A stretch of 64,000 nucleotides of DNA from Granulicella sp. WH15 (GCF_009914315.1 NZ_CP042596.1:2356001-2420000), one strand, 5' to 3'. Shown: positions 1 to 9,208, counted from the first letter of the stretch. The notes: generated from the sequence alone by a model not told the origin. Numbers and translations are program-made.

Positions 1-2989
1 CCCTGGCGGGGAGCTTCAACTCGATCTCTGTTCCTATGCCAGGATTGCTCCAGATATTCAGAACTGAGCCGATTTTGTGAGCTCGCTCACGCATCCCCGA
101 GAGCCCCCAATGTCCTTCCCTTCCTTTAGTGAGAACCTGCGGATCAATGCCTTTGCCGTCATCACGTATCCTTAAATAAAGCTGGATGTTGCTATAGGTC
201 AGATCCACCTCGATCTTCGTCGCTTGCGCATGCTGGAATGCATTGATGAGCGCTTCGCGTGCGATTCGAGAGACTTCATCGAACACAACCGTGTCAAGCA
301 CCTGCGGTGTCCCCATCACCGAAAGATCGAAGAGGGGCGGATGATCCTGAGTGAGTTCCTGTGCACAATGCGTGATCACTTCAGTAAGCTCACTTCCGCA
401 AGTGCCCTCTGCTCGAAGGTTTCGCACGCTTTGCCTGCCCTCAAGCAATACCTCGTCCGCTCTGTCCAACGCCTTGGCCAGTATCTGATGGGCCGGTTCG
501 GACTCGGGAAGAGCATTCATCGCTGCCTGGAAACGCAGCAGCAATCCTTGAAACCCTTGTAAAAGGGTATCGTGCAATTCGCGCGCGATTCTCTCCCGCT
601 CTTCAAGTCGAGCCCCAAGCCGTTGCCGAATTTGAGAAGTAACCTGCTTCAGTCTCAGTAGATAAAACAGTCTGAGAAGCCCAATGGCGACTACGCCGCA
701 AAGTACCCGGAAACACATCGTCTGATAGAAGGCAGGAGCAATTGAAAAACTCAGCGTATCGCCGGTCTCATTCCATACACCGTCATTGTTGCAGGCGATG
801 ACGTGAAATCTATAGTGTCCGGGCGGAAGATCGTTGTATAGAGCTTGGCGTCTCACTCCAGGTTCCTGCCAATCGGAGTCATGCCCTTCCAGTTTGTATC
901 GAAAAAGGATCTTTTTCGGAGTCACAAAGCTAAGTGCCGTGTAGTCGATCTCGAGAGCACGCATAAGTGAAGGAAGACGCAACCCTTGGTATGGCGCGTA
1001 GCTCTTTCGGTCAGCGATCACCTCTTCAATGTGAACTGGAGGTTGAACGGTGTTGCGTTCGAGATGAGCCGGATTGATCATCTGCAGCGCGATGTAATTC
1101 GCAAACCACAGCCGTCCGTCGGGAGATCTGGCTACAGAAGGACTGAATGGAGAGGCCCCGGGCTGTGCGCCATCGAATGCATCGAAAACGTGGACTCCAA
1201 CCTTAGTCCTTGGGTGATCCCGCCACTGTTGCATCTTCTCGTGAGAAATTTCGATGAGGCCGCACTCTGCATATATCCAAAGAGCGCCCTTATCGTCCTC
1301 GATCAGGTTGTACAGGCGGCTGCATGGAAGGCCATTGAGCTCAGTGAGTTCTTGTATCCTCCCATTCCACAAACCTGCAAGCCCCTTCGACGTTGTCCCA
1401 ATCAGCCAACCTCGAGCGTCTAAAATGAAGTGGTTCCACTCCCTACTATTAGGGAGTTCTGTTGGATGAACGATCTCAGTTTTGCCGGTTCGATAGTGAG
1501 CAAGCTGGCCACCACGCAATGCAAACCAGACACCCCCCAGAGGATCTGCTACAGGGGCGGATACGAATATCTGCTGAGAAACGACAGATTCCTCTTGAAT
1601 TTCCCTATTCCTAATATGAAGAAGCTTTGCCGGAGCCCCCAGGAGTTCGACCCATATGCTGCCGTCAACATCCTTGGCCATTGCAAAAACGGTCCCCACG
1701 GGAGTTCCATCTGATCTTTTGATTGGTTTGAATGCTCCCCTCTCGTAAACCCAAAGGCCATTGTCGATACCTAGCCACAGTGAGCCTGGGTGCTCCTCAA
1801 GCAACGATGTCACTCCGTTCCCTGGCAGGCCGTTCTCCTTTCGAATGGATGTAATCTTGTCGTGCCTGAGAAGGTCTAATTCCTGTTGGTTCCCAATCCA
1901 AATGCTTCCATCCGGGGATGCAAGTACTGACTGAACGTCATCGCCTCCCAGGCCCTGCCGCATAGAGAAAGTGACCACTGCCCGGTCGCTGAAACGATCG
2001 ACGCCCTCTGAAGTCGCAACCCAGAGATTGCCTTCTCGGTCTTCATAGAAGGAGCGAACAGAGTCGCCCGTCAAACCGTCCGCGGCCCGGAGATGGTCTA
2101 CTTTGCCATCCTTAATTCTGTACAAGCCCTGACTCTCTGTCCCGATCAATAAACTATTGTTCTGTGTTCGGCCAAGCGTCTCAATGCTCAGCGTGCTGCT
2201 ATCAAACGCTGGCGTTACAAATGGCTTCCATACTCCGTTGACCAGCTTCTGTAGCCCAAGTCCCGCGCCCTCCACCGCCATTCCCGCCCATAGACCGCCA
2301 TCTACCGTCGTAATGAGATCTGAGACCCCACGAAGGTTTTCGTTGCCTTTGAGGGCAGACGGGCGATAGATTTCCTGGGTTCCGGGTCGCCAATGCTGAA
2401 CGAAAAGACTGCTTCCAATCCAAAAACCTCCTTGAGGATCTTCAGCCAGTGCCGACGCATTGCTGGCCGTAATCCCATCGGAAACTCCGTAACATCGCGC
2501 CTTGGTGTCTGTTATCCGGCAGATCGGTCCCGTGTTGTCATGTACTCGTGTACGGGCCATCCAAACGAGTCCGAGATGGTCTTCAAGAAGGAAATCGACG
2601 AAACCGCGCGCGTTGGGATAGGTGGTGAATTCTCCATTCTTCCAATGGGCGAGCCCTCCGGTCGTCCCAATCCACAGACTGCCATCTCTTGCGCTTAGGA
2701 AACACGAAATATATGGGGAGGGCAACTGTTTCCCGGCAGGCGGAGTCCACGAGACAAACCGAACGCCGTCAAAACGAACAAGTCCGCTTTGCGTACCTAT
2801 CCAAATGTAGCCATCGGAGGTCTGAGTGACTGCCGTGGGAGCGGAGTTGAAAATGCCGTCGCTCGTACGCCAGGTGCTATGTGCGTATTGAGACATCAAG
2901 CTATCAGGATTGAGCCCGAACGCAGAAATACAGAGGAGGGACTTCACAAATATCAATGTGAACAGCCGTTGAATCGAAACGCGCTTCAT
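1..2989 (-). CDS. Two-component propeller sensor histidine kinase (3' end cut by window edge)
   Basis: Membrane sensor kinase with a periplasmic beta-propeller. The frame is open for 996 codons from ATG 2989 to the window edge, so only the last few residues are missing. Residues 1-25 form a signal peptide. About 30-640 carry repeats such as DGYIWIGTQSGL and DGSLWIGTTGGL, the two-component regulator propeller. A Y_Y_Y domain follows at about 664-737 and a membrane helix at about 757-780. The HisKA_3 dimerisation box reads RERIARELHDTLLQGFQG with phosphoacceptor H806. The HATPase domain ends with GHWGLSGMRERA. Such kinases usually sense saccharides or breakdown products and signal to a LuxR-type regulator; the nearest one here is the divergent FixJ-like gene at 3845. 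The ligand is unknown. Confidence 0.93.
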   Translation of the reverse strand, partial: MKRVSIQRLFTLIFVKSLLCISAFGLNPDSLMSQYAHSTWRTSDGIFNSAPTAVTQTSDGYIWIGTQSGLVRFDGVRFVSWTPPAGKQLPSPYISCFLSARDGSLWIGTTGGLAHWKNGEFTTYPNARGFVDFLLEDHLGLVWMARTRVHDNTGPICRITDTKARCYGVSDGITASNASALAEDPQGGFWIGSSLFVQHWRPGTQEIYRPSALKGNENLRGVSDLITTVDGGLWAGMAVEGAGLGLQKLVNGVWKPFVTPAFDSSTLSIETLGRTQNNSLLIGTESQGLYRIKDGKVDHLRAADGLTGDSVRSFYEDREGNLWVATSEGVDRFSDRAVVTFSMRQGLGGDDVQSVLASPDGSIWIGNQQELDLLRHDKITSIRKENGLPGNGVTSLLEEHPGSLWLGIDNGLWVYERGAFKPIKRSDGTPVGTVFAMAKDVDGSIWVELLGAPAKLLHIRNREIQEESVVSQQIFVSAPVADPLGGVWFALRGGQLAHYRTGKTEIVHPTELPNSREWNHFILDARGWLIGTTSKGLAGLWNGRIQELTELNGLPCSRLYNLIEDDKGALWIYAECGLIEISHEKMQQWRDHPRTKVGVHVFDAFDGAQPGASPFSPSVARSPDGRLWFANYIALQMINPAHLERNTVQPPVHIEEVIADRKSYAPYQGLRLPSLMRALEIDYTALSFVTPKKILFRYKLEGHDSDWQEPGVRRQALYNDLPPGHYRFHVIACNNDGVWNETGDTLSFSIAPAFYQTMCFRVLCGVVAIGLLRLFYLLRLKQVTSQIRQRLGARLEERERIARELHDTLLQGFQGLLLRFQAAMNALPESEPAHQILAKALDRADEVLLEGRQSVRNLRAEGTCGSELTEVITHCAQELTQDHPPLFDLSVMGTPQVLDTVVFDEVSRIAREALINAFQHAQATKIEVDLTYSNIQLYLRIRDDGKGIDPQVLTKGREGHWGLSGMRERAHKIGSVLNIWSNPGIGTEIELKLPAR

Positions 2990-3149
2990 TGCCTACCCTT
3001 TGCGCTCAAATACACCGCTTCTGCCAGCCACAACTCCGGAGATTTAAACATACGTGATGTTGACTGCTTCTGGCAGGAACCGAAAGGGTAGTCGAACACC
3101 CTCTCTTTTGGAGCTTGTTGGATCGGTCAATCGCGACTAGTCTCCAAGG

Positions 3150-3521
3150 GTGCAGAGACTGTTCTCCATGTTTCCTGCGGGAACGGCTGGTGTCGCGCTC
3201 CTTGCATTGCGGCTTTTAGTTGCTGGTACGTTCGTCATGGACGGGAGCGATCGCTGGGCTCTGGTGGAGTCGTTCTGGGATGCCGCAATATACGTCATAC
3301 CCGCGTCATTTCTGGTTATCGGGCTCTTGACCCCGTATTTCTCGGTGCTTTCCGTGCTTATCCAGATCAGCTTCCTGATGACCACTTGCAACCACGATCT
3401 GTTTCACGTGATCACCTCAATCCTGAGCGGTGGCATCTTAGCAATGCTGGGCCCCGGAGCATACTCCGTCGACGCTTGCCTCTTTGGCAGGAAATTGATC
3501 AGATTCCCGCCTCGCAGCTAA
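3150..3521 (+). CDS. DoxX-like small membrane protein
   Basis: A 123-residue membrane protein with about four hydrophobic segments. The C-terminal motif GPGAYSVDACLFGRK is typical of DoxX-like proteins in Acidobacteria and Proteobacteria. Its role is unknown; DoxX proteins are loosely linked to redox or quinone chemistry. The start is uncertain: GTG 3150 gives the full first helix, while ATG 3168 trims six residues, and neither has a clear ribosome binding site. It is divergent from the propeller kinase, with a 160-bp shared promoter region. Confidence 0.75.
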   Translation: MQRLFSMFPAGTAGVALLALRLLVAGTFVMDGSDRWALVESFWDAAIYVIPASFLVIGLLTPYFSVLSVLIQISFLMTTCNHDLFHVITSILSGGILAMLGPGAYSVDACLFGRKLIRFPPRS

Positions 3522-3844
3522 TTTGTGATGGTCACCGCGATCCATCTCGAGGACCGTCGGGTTCCGGGAAATTCAATTTGCAATCATTCAAACCAACTTT
3601 AGGAATGTCTACCGAGTGCCCGAAAGAGAGAGGCGGATTCGACCTAATGGGAGGTTCACCTCGCGCGAAGGATCTGGATACTGACTACTAGCAGCAGTTC
3701 GCTGAGACAGTCTCCCCGTTCCATGTGAAAGGTGGTTCTCGCGTGCAGGTTATTGATTGCGAAGACGACATGGCTTCTGTTCCGCTGGCTGATCGTATAT
3801 TTCCTCGTACATACGGCCGTTTCTGTCCTGAGCAGCTCTGCGAC

Positions 3845-4546
3845 ATGATCTATCTCGTGGAAGGCGACCCACGCGTACGACAAGAGATTCCACAATCCCT
3901 CGCTGCGCATGATCTCAAGACAATGGCTTTTGCCTCAGCGAGAGCGTACCTCGACTACATCAGAAGAGACACCGCAGCCTGCGTCATCCTCAACTTTTGC
4001 CTGCCGGATCTGTGTGGGCTGGACTTGCAGCAACGGCTGGCGGAGAGAGATGACCCGCCTGTGATCTTCATAAGCGATAAATGTGAAATCGCCTCCGCCG
4101 TTAGTGCGATAAAAGCGGGGGCCATAGAATTTCTGATCAAGCCGTTTGACTTTCAGGATCTGGTCTCGGCAGTTCGCGCTGCGCTCATTCGCGATCGAGA
4201 ATCGAGACTGAGAAAAACTGAGATAGCGACGCTGGAAAAGCGCTTTTCGCTGCTGACGCCTCGAGAGCGGGAAATATTGCCACTGCTCCTCGGCGGCCTT
4301 CTAAACAAACAGGCAGCATCGGTTCTCGGCATATCAACGGTGACCTTGCAGATGCATCGAGGACAGGTCATGCGAAAGACTCAGGCAAAGTCATTCGCAG
4401 AACTAGTCAGAATGTCGATGAAACTCCACATCCCTCATTGGCAGCAAACCAATTCATCCAGCACCACGACCACCTCACTGATCTGGGGCCCGACGGCTAC
4501 CCGAGCGGAAGGAGCAAAGGCCGCTCCGAGGAGCTGGACTGAATAG
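3845..4546 (+). CDS. FixJ/LuxR-type response regulator with Asn at the phosphorylation site
   Basis: A 233-residue regulator with an N-terminal receiver (about 1-120) and a C-terminal LuxR helix-turn-helix (LTPREREILPLLLGGLLNKQ). It closely resembles the regulator at 38371. In the receiver the acidic pocket (E6, D8) and the conserved Lys (LIKPFD) are present, but the phosphoacceptor position is Asn (VILNFCLPDL, N50, codon 3992-3994). It is therefore probably a phosphorylation-independent pseudo-receiver. The open frame extends upstream to GTG 3725; ATG 3845 is chosen because receiver domains of this family start a few residues before the first beta strand (IYLVEGD). The tail after the HTH is Ser/Thr-rich and unlike the paralogue. 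A five-copy promoter box lies about 580 bp downstream. Confidence 0.85.
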   Translation: MIYLVEGDPRVRQEIPQSLAAHDLKTMAFASARAYLDYIRRDTAACVILNFCLPDLCGLDLQQRLAERDDPPVIFISDKCEIASAVSAIKAGAIEFLIKPFDFQDLVSAVRAALIRDRESRLRKTEIATLEKRFSLLTPREREILPLLLGGLLNKQAASVLGISTVTLQMHRGQVMRKTQAKSFAELVRMSMKLHIPHWQQTNSSSTTTTSLIWGPTATRAEGAKAAPRSWTE

Positions 4547-5126
4547 GTACGCGGCTTGTCCTTATCAAGGAAGAGAGTCTTGGAACCATCGGCGCTTCCT
4601 CTCCTCATCCTCCTCAACGCCGACGCTGAAACACCGCCTCTCGAAGCCCAATTTGTGAAGTGAGACAAGCATGAATGAGTTCATGAAACAGGACCATTCG
4701 GCGTTACCCCGTTGAAGCCGATGCTCCCCACTCGCCGAGAAGTTCCCATCGAGATGGGACACAGAATCACATCAGAAATCGACAAGCCATGTTGTTTTTT
4801 GCCAAGATTACCTCCCACTCTAAAGACTAGCTTTAGAAACGGAACAGAGCGACCGAGGTGACGCTAAGAGTGGTATTTTGCGCTTTTGGCTCCGTACGAA
4901 TGGGGCCAAAACTCTACTCTAAGCTCATCCAGATCGGCTCTTTCTCAAGGGGAAGCACTTTGCAGGCACTGAAGGTTGTTCGGAACATGGTGGGCAAGTT
5001 CTTCGCGCTGCTCGTAATGATCATTTACCGAGACTAGCCTCAGAAGATGCAACGGACAGCGATCGTAAGCGCTCCGCGGAGATTGTGAACTCGGGCGCAG
5101 TTGATAACAGGTAAACACACGACAAG
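4547..5126. other. Intergenic stretch with a diverged repeat, no intact gene
   Basis: No convincing intact gene. Around 4774-4810 the sequence matches 19723-19759 at about 30 of 38 positions. On the minus strand both copies read as related peptides (GKKQHGLSISD here, GRKQHDLAIPD there), which suggests two decayed copies of one coding sequence, perhaps the C-terminus of a PIN-domain toxin. That family assignment is weak. Confidence 0.3.
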
Positions 5127-5173
5127 ACCTATACAAAGTGATAATTGCGCCCGACCTAATACGCCTCTACGCT
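5127..5173 (+). promoter_or_regulatory. Promoter with 21-bp activator box, copy 1 (hydrolase gene)
   Basis: The box spans 5127-5147 and reads ACCTATACAAAGTGATAA then TTG. Its TTG opens a -35-like TTGCGC (5145-5150). After 17 bp comes a -10-like TACGCT (5168-5173). Transcription would start near 5180, giving a leader of about 70 nt before the hydrolase ATG at 5250. Four other copies lie at 24383-24429, 38101-38147, 42804-42850 and 59655-59701 with identical box-to-hexamer spacing. Confidence 0.75.
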
Positions 5174-5249
5174 TCTCATCAGCAGGTGAGTGCTTCCCGT
5201 CGTCTTAGGTTTGGTGCTGATCTTCACGGTTTCATCAAGGAGAAAGACA

Positions 5250-6041
5250 ATGCAAGTATTGAAGTTCGTTCGGAACGGTTTGGTGGCATGCGCCGCATTA
5301 CTCGCGATCACCGGTGCTGCCGCGAAGGCGACGGCACAAGCGCAAACCCCTTCAGGCGCAAAAACGGTGCTTCTCGTACACGGGGCGTGGGCAGACGGTT
5401 CGAGTTGGGCAAAGGTGATTCCCTTGCTCGAGGCGAAGGGCTTGCACGTCGTTGCGGTGCAGATTCCACTAACATCCTTCGCGGACGACGTCGCGGCTAC
5501 ACAGCGCGCCATTGACCTTGAGGATGGGCCGGTAGTGCTCGTCGGTCACTCGTACGGTGGAGCCGTGATCACCGAAGCCGGGAACGATTCTAAAGTGGCT
5601 GGACTCGTGTATGTGTCAGCCGTCGCTCCAGACAAGGGTGAGTCGGCTCTCGGACTCATTATGAGCGTTCCTACACCGATCGGCGCGGAGCTGCGCCCCG
5701 ACAAGAGCGGCTTTCTCAAGTTGACGCCCAAAGGCGTTGCAGAGGACTTCGCGCAGGATCTTTCAGCCAAAGAGATCGCAATTCTAACCGCGACTCAGGT
5801 GCCGGCAAATGCGGCAGCCATGAAGGGCGAGGTTACGAATCCAGCTTGGAAGTCCAAACCGTCGTGGTTCATCGTTGGCGGAAATGACCGGGCAATCTCG
5901 CCTATCCTCGAAGCGAATCTGGCAAAGAAAATCGGTGCGACAACAGTGACCGTTCCGTCCAGCCACGTGATCATGCTCTCCAAGCCCGCAAAGGTTGCGG
6001 AAGTGATCATCGACGCGGCGGCAAAGTCCGGCTCGAAATAG
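5250..6041 (+). CDS. Exported alpha/beta hydrolase
   Basis: A 263-residue alpha/beta-fold hydrolase of the small esterase-like group. A signal peptide covers residues 1 to about 30 (cleavage likely near ATAQA), so it should act in the periplasm or outside the cell. The oxyanion motif is LLVHGAWADGSSW. The nucleophile elbow is GHSYGG with S101, and the triad is completed by D213 (GGNDRAISP) and H239 (SSHVIM). ATG 5250 is chosen over an upstream in-frame start because AAGGAGA (5237-5243) sits just before it and a signal peptide follows. A promoter of the five-copy box family lies upstream. A lipoprotein paralogue is encoded at 7512. The substrate is unknown. Confidence 0.88.
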   Translation: MQVLKFVRNGLVACAALLAITGAAAKATAQAQTPSGAKTVLLVHGAWADGSSWAKVIPLLEAKGLHVVAVQIPLTSFADDVAATQRAIDLEDGPVVLVGHSYGGAVITEAGNDSKVAGLVYVSAVAPDKGESALGLIMSVPTPIGAELRPDKSGFLKLTPKGVAEDFAQDLSAKEIAILTATQVPANAAAMKGEVTNPAWKSKPSWFIVGGNDRAISPILEANLAKKIGATTVTVPSSHVIMLSKPAKVAEVIIDAAAKSGSK

Positions 6042-6052
6042 CATCATCCAAC

Positions 6053-6107
6053 ATCGCTTTCTCTCCGGAGGATGCTGATTCTTTCAGCTCCACCGGAGAG
6101 AGCGATG
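6053..6107 (+). terminator. Hairpin after the hydrolase gene
   Basis: CATCGCT/CTCTCCGG pairs with CCGGAGAGAGCGATG, with a two-base bulge, and a smaller GCTGA/TCAGC stem lies inside the loop. There is no strong T tract, but the position just after the stop codon fits a terminator. Confidence 0.6.
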
Positions 6108-6239
6108 CAAGCATGAGGATATAGAGTCCGTGATTCAACATGTGGTCTCTATTGGGGCAACGTTGGACGCCTCTTTCAGACTCAAAAGCTAGTTCAAAAC
6201 ATGCAGCAAAAAACCTATTAGTAGATAGTTTCCTCAATA

Positions 6240-6818
6240 ATGAACAACGATACTGCAAGTCGAATTCGAGAATCGGCACATGATCTGATGGCCGAAAGAG
6301 GCTATTTCGGCTTCAGCTATGCAAACATTGCCGAATCAGTTGGCATCCGTAAGGCAAGCATTCACCATCACTATCCGTCCAAGATAGATCTAGCTGTTGC
6401 AACGTTAAAAGAATCTCGCGCGAGCCTTGTCCAGGCGGTCGGAGGTCTGGATCACGCTGAGGCTGATCCTCTGCGACGGCTCAAGTTGTACATCCACCAT
6501 TTGGTCGAGTGCATCCACAACAACCATCGACCGATCTGCATTGCAGCGCTACTTAGTGCTGAGTTGCCCGCTCTGCCCGATGAAATCCAGGTCGAGGTAA
6601 AACAGCATTTCGACTTTCTCCTCTTATGGGTCAAACGCACGCTCAAAGAAGGGGCCATCTGCGGGAACATCCAACTGCGGCGCAGTGCGGAGATGGAGGC
6701 ACAGAGTTTTGTCGCGTTGGTACACGGAGCGATGCTCTCCGCGCGCGCACTAGGTTCTCCGGCGCTTTTCCACTCAATCACCGAAGGAGCTCTGAATAGT
6801 TTTCGATCCAGGGAATGA
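6240..6818 (+). CDS. TetR-family transcriptional regulator
   Basis: A 192-residue TetR repressor. The N-terminal helix-turn-helix reads YANIAESVGIRKASIHHHYPSK (about residues 27-48), with the classic HHHYPSK turn. The C-terminal ligand domain contains HRPICIAALLSAELPALP, as in the AcuR/NemR-like subgroup that senses small electrophiles or acids. It lies between the two alpha/beta hydrolase genes and ahead of the DUF4126 gene, so these are the likely targets. Ligand and operator are not evident. The stop codon lies inside a 10-bp hairpin. Confidence 0.88.
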   Translation: MNNDTASRIRESAHDLMAERGYFGFSYANIAESVGIRKASIHHHYPSKIDLAVATLKESRASLVQAVGGLDHAEADPLRRLKLYIHHLVECIHNNHRPICIAALLSAELPALPDEIQVEVKQHFDFLLLWVKRTLKEGAICGNIQLRRSAEMEAQSFVALVHGAMLSARALGSPALFHSITEGALNSFRSRE

Positions 6819-6838
6819 TGCTGCCCAGATCATTCCCT
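6810..6838 (+). terminator. Terminator hairpin overlapping the TetR stop codon
   Basis: AGGGAATGAT (6810-6819) and ATCATTCCCT (6829-6838) form a perfect 10-bp stem with a 9-nt loop. The stop codon (6816-6818) lies within the left arm. Confidence 0.65.
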
Positions 6839-6947
6839 TAAGTTCTATCGTCTTGCCAAGCTTCCGTCTGGCAGGTCGCAACATTCAAATGGGCTCTGGC
6901 CCCACTACCTAGCGATTCACGGAATCGCCGTTCTAAAGGAGAACAAA

Positions 6948-7403
6948 ATGCCCGTTCTGATCTCTGCCTTCGTGTTAGGTTTCGTCTGCGGTCTGCGAGC
7001 TCTTCTTGGTCTCGCTGCGGTGAGTTGGGCAGCCAGCTGCCAACGACTCCAACTTCAGGGAAGCTGGCTTTCCTTTCTTGGATTTCGCTTCACTCCGTAC
7101 ATCACGAGCCTGCTATCCCTCGGGGAAATCATCAATGATAAATTGCCCAAGACCCCTAGCCGCCTTGTACCACCTCAGTTCATCGCCCGCGTTGTGATGG
7201 GCGGGCTCACGGGAGCGGCTATCGGATTTTCGGGTGGACAGCTCATCCTGGGAGTCATCGTTGGAATCATCGGCAGCGTGGTCGGAACATTCGCGGGCGC
7301 CAAGGGGCGAGCCCTCGCTGCGAAACTGTTTGGACGCGATCTGCCTGCCGCGTTGCTTGAGGACGCTATTGGTATCGTACTGGCTTTTGTGGCATTGCAC
7401 TAA
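6948..7403 (+). CDS. DUF4126 family membrane protein
   Basis: A 151-residue integral membrane protein with about four hydrophobic segments rich in Gly and Ala. The opening (GFVCGLRALLGLAAVSWAA) and the glycine-rich middle (GGLTGAAIGF, GIIGSVVGTFAGA) match DUF4126, whose function is unknown. An AAAGGAG ribosome binding site (6936-6942) precedes the ATG. It is followed by a strong terminator and so is probably monocistronic or read from the TetR promoter. Confidence 0.8.
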   Translation: MPVLISAFVLGFVCGLRALLGLAAVSWAASCQRLQLQGSWLSFLGFRFTPYITSLLSLGEIINDKLPKTPSRLVPPQFIARVVMGGLTGAAIGFSGGQLILGVIVGIIGSVVGTFAGAKGRALAAKLFGRDLPAALLEDAIGIVLAFVALH

Positions 7404-7413
7404 ATGAACGCAG

Positions 7414-7446
7414 GTCCTCGATTGCTTCTTCGACGCAATCGAGGAC
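7414..7446 (+). terminator. Terminator hairpin after DUF4126
   Basis: GTCCTCGATTGC (7414-7425) and GCAATCGAGGAC (7435-7446) form a perfect 12-bp stem with a 9-nt loop. The T tract is weak. Confidence 0.7.
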
Positions 7447-7511
7447 TCACCTCATTCTCACCCATGACCTCTATTAACTAGAAGTGCAATCAACGAAAAG
7501 GACTATTTTCG

Positions 7512-8333
7512 ATGCTCGCTCTATCTCTGTTTAGAAAGTCACGTTACGCTCTCGCTTCGCTCACTCTGGCACTCCTCGGCTGTACTTCTTCTACGCAGAA
7601 TATCCAACCGGTGCATGCAGCAGGCCCCACCGGCGTGCAAAATGTATTGTTCGTACATGGGGCATGGGCCGATGGATCGTGCTGGAACCAGGTCATTAGC
7701 AATCTTGCCGCCGACGGATACAACGTAACGGCAGTGCAACTTCCACTTACGTCTCTTGCCGATGACGTCGCAGTCGTTCAAAGGGCTCTAGCGCGAGAGA
7801 ATGGAAAAACTCTGTTGGTAAGCCACTCGTATGGAGGCATGGTCATTACACAGGCAGGCGTCGATCCCAAGGTTGCAGGCTTGGTGTACGTCTCCGCATA
7901 CGCGCCGGCTGCAGGTGAATCCGCTCTATCCCTGAATAACACGGTTCCGGCTACGCCCATTGCTGGAGATCTTCAGCAGGACGCCTCCGGGTTTCTCACT
8001 CTCACAAATGCTGGCGTTGCCGCTGACTTTGCACAGGATCTCCCCGCAGCAGAACAGGTAACCATTGCGGCAACGCAAGGGCCGCTCTCCGCAACGGCAT
8101 TCAGTGCACCCGCAACACAGGTGGCCTGGAACAACATTCCCTCGTGGTACATCATCGCGAGCAATGACAGAGCCATTTCCCCCACACTCGAGGCAACGAT
8201 GGCGAAGAGAATGAACGCCACAACGATCACCCTACAGTCCGGCCACTTGTCCATGCTCAGTCATCCCACCGACGTTTCCACTTTCGTTGAAAGTGCGGCA
8301 ACTTCCCTGAAACCACAAATGATGACGGAATAA
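7512..8333 (+). CDS. Lipoprotein alpha/beta hydrolase (paralogue of the 5250 gene)
   Basis: A 273-residue alpha/beta hydrolase, clearly homologous along its whole length to the 5250 product (shared blocks VHGAWADGS, VQLPLTS/VQIPLTS, DVAVVQRA/DVAATQRA, NDRAISP). It starts with a lipoprotein signal: the lipobox LLGC puts the acylated Cys at C24, so it should be membrane-anchored rather than free. The nucleophile motif is SHSYGG (S106) instead of GHSYGG, and the Asp (SNDRAISP) and His (SGHLSML) of the triad are present. The pair most likely arose by local duplication, separated by TetR and DUF4126 genes. The substrate is unknown. Confidence 0.88.
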   Translation: MLALSLFRKSRYALASLTLALLGCTSSTQNIQPVHAAGPTGVQNVLFVHGAWADGSCWNQVISNLAADGYNVTAVQLPLTSLADDVAVVQRALARENGKTLLVSHSYGGMVITQAGVDPKVAGLVYVSAYAPAAGESALSLNNTVPATPIAGDLQQDASGFLTLTNAGVAADFAQDLPAAEQVTIAATQGPLSATAFSAPATQVAWNNIPSWYIIASNDRAISPTLEATMAKRMNATTITLQSGHLSMLSHPTDVSTFVESAATSLKPQMMTE

Positions 8334-8349
8334 ACCTGCGCGATACTGA

Positions 8350-8386
8350 CCGTGCTCCCACTCCACAACAAGGCGTCGGAGCACGG
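8350..8386. terminator. Bidirectional hairpin between convergent genes
   Basis: CCGTGCTCC (8350-8358) pairs with GGAGCACGG (8378-8386), lying between the hydrolase (+) and TetR (-) genes. Confidence 0.5.
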
Positions 8387-8521
8387 ATATCTCAAGCGCA
8401 CCGTTGCTCGTCGGCGGATCGCGGGCCTAAAGAGCAATCGGGGCGTGTGTCGCCGCCTTGTACAGTTCCTGAGGTAACGAAACGCCAGGAGCAGTTGCGT
8501 TGACTCAATACATCGCCAACT

Positions 8522-9127
8522 TCACTCTGTTCTTGCGAAGTTGGCCCTTGCACTTTCAGGCTGGAGCAAGGGGAACACAACCCGCGAGATGTCGTCGGCA
8601 ATTCTTTCCGCTGGCACTCTGTTGGGGGTTCGAACCCACTCCTTCGCAGCCCCGTAGAGCGCCCAGGTCACGGTTGCCGCGGTCATTTCTGTAGAGATAG
8701 AACTTGTCCAAGATTGCTTCTTGAGGCTGCTGAGGATTATTTGCCGGACAACGCGTGTGATAGCGGACTCCAAATGGGGATCCATCGATAGTTGCTCGCC
8801 ACACTGCATTGCCCGGGTCGCCTCAAGATAGTCGCAAATGCCGACCAGCATCATCCGCAGAGCAGTGCTGCAAGTACCGTCAAAGACCACACCCCGTTCA
8901 TCCAGTAGCTCCTGAAAACGGGATGCCGTGGTGCATTCGAGCAGCGCGTACTTGTCTGGGTAGTGGGCATAGAAAGTCGCACGATTGACGGTAGCTTCCT
9001 CAGCTACGTCCTGAATCGATACATCTTCAAAGGTCTTGCGCTTTAGCAACCGCAGAAGCGCTTCCTGCAGAAGCAAACGGCTGCGTCTAATCCGCGGGTC
9101 AACGCTCTTAGAATCAGATTCGCTCAT
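8522..9127 (-). CDS. TetR-family transcriptional regulator
   Basis: About 201 residues. The helix-turn-helix reads SIQDVAEEATVNRATFYAHYPDK, a good TetR DNA-binding domain (about residues 35-60), followed by an alpha-helical C-terminal domain. ATG 9127 is preferred (GTGGAC just upstream); in-frame ATG codons at 9139 and 9190 are alternatives. It is divergent from the yceI-like gene. The intergenic region holds a perfect 26-bp palindrome and further AAACATTTG repeats, the likely operators for self-regulation and control of the neighbour. Confidence 0.87.
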   Translation of the reverse strand: MSESDSKSVDPRIRRSRLLLQEALLRLLKRKTFEDVSIQDVAEEATVNRATFYAHYPDKYALLECTTASRFQELLDERGVVFDGTCSTALRMMLVGICDYLEATRAMQCGEQLSMDPHLESAITRVVRQIILSSLKKQSWTSSISTEMTAATVTWALYGAAKEWVRTPNRVPAERIADDISRVVFPLLQPESARANFARTE

Positions 9128-9208
9128 GTCCACAAACATAATTATAGAACTCGATCGAAAGATAATAAACATTTGTTGCCTATCAAACATTTGCCGTGTT
9201 ATTGATAT

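Noticed and set aside
8625-8640. GGGTTCGAACCC, like a tRNA T-arm
   Set aside because: It is inside the TetR coding sequence and no acceptor or anticodon arms surround it.
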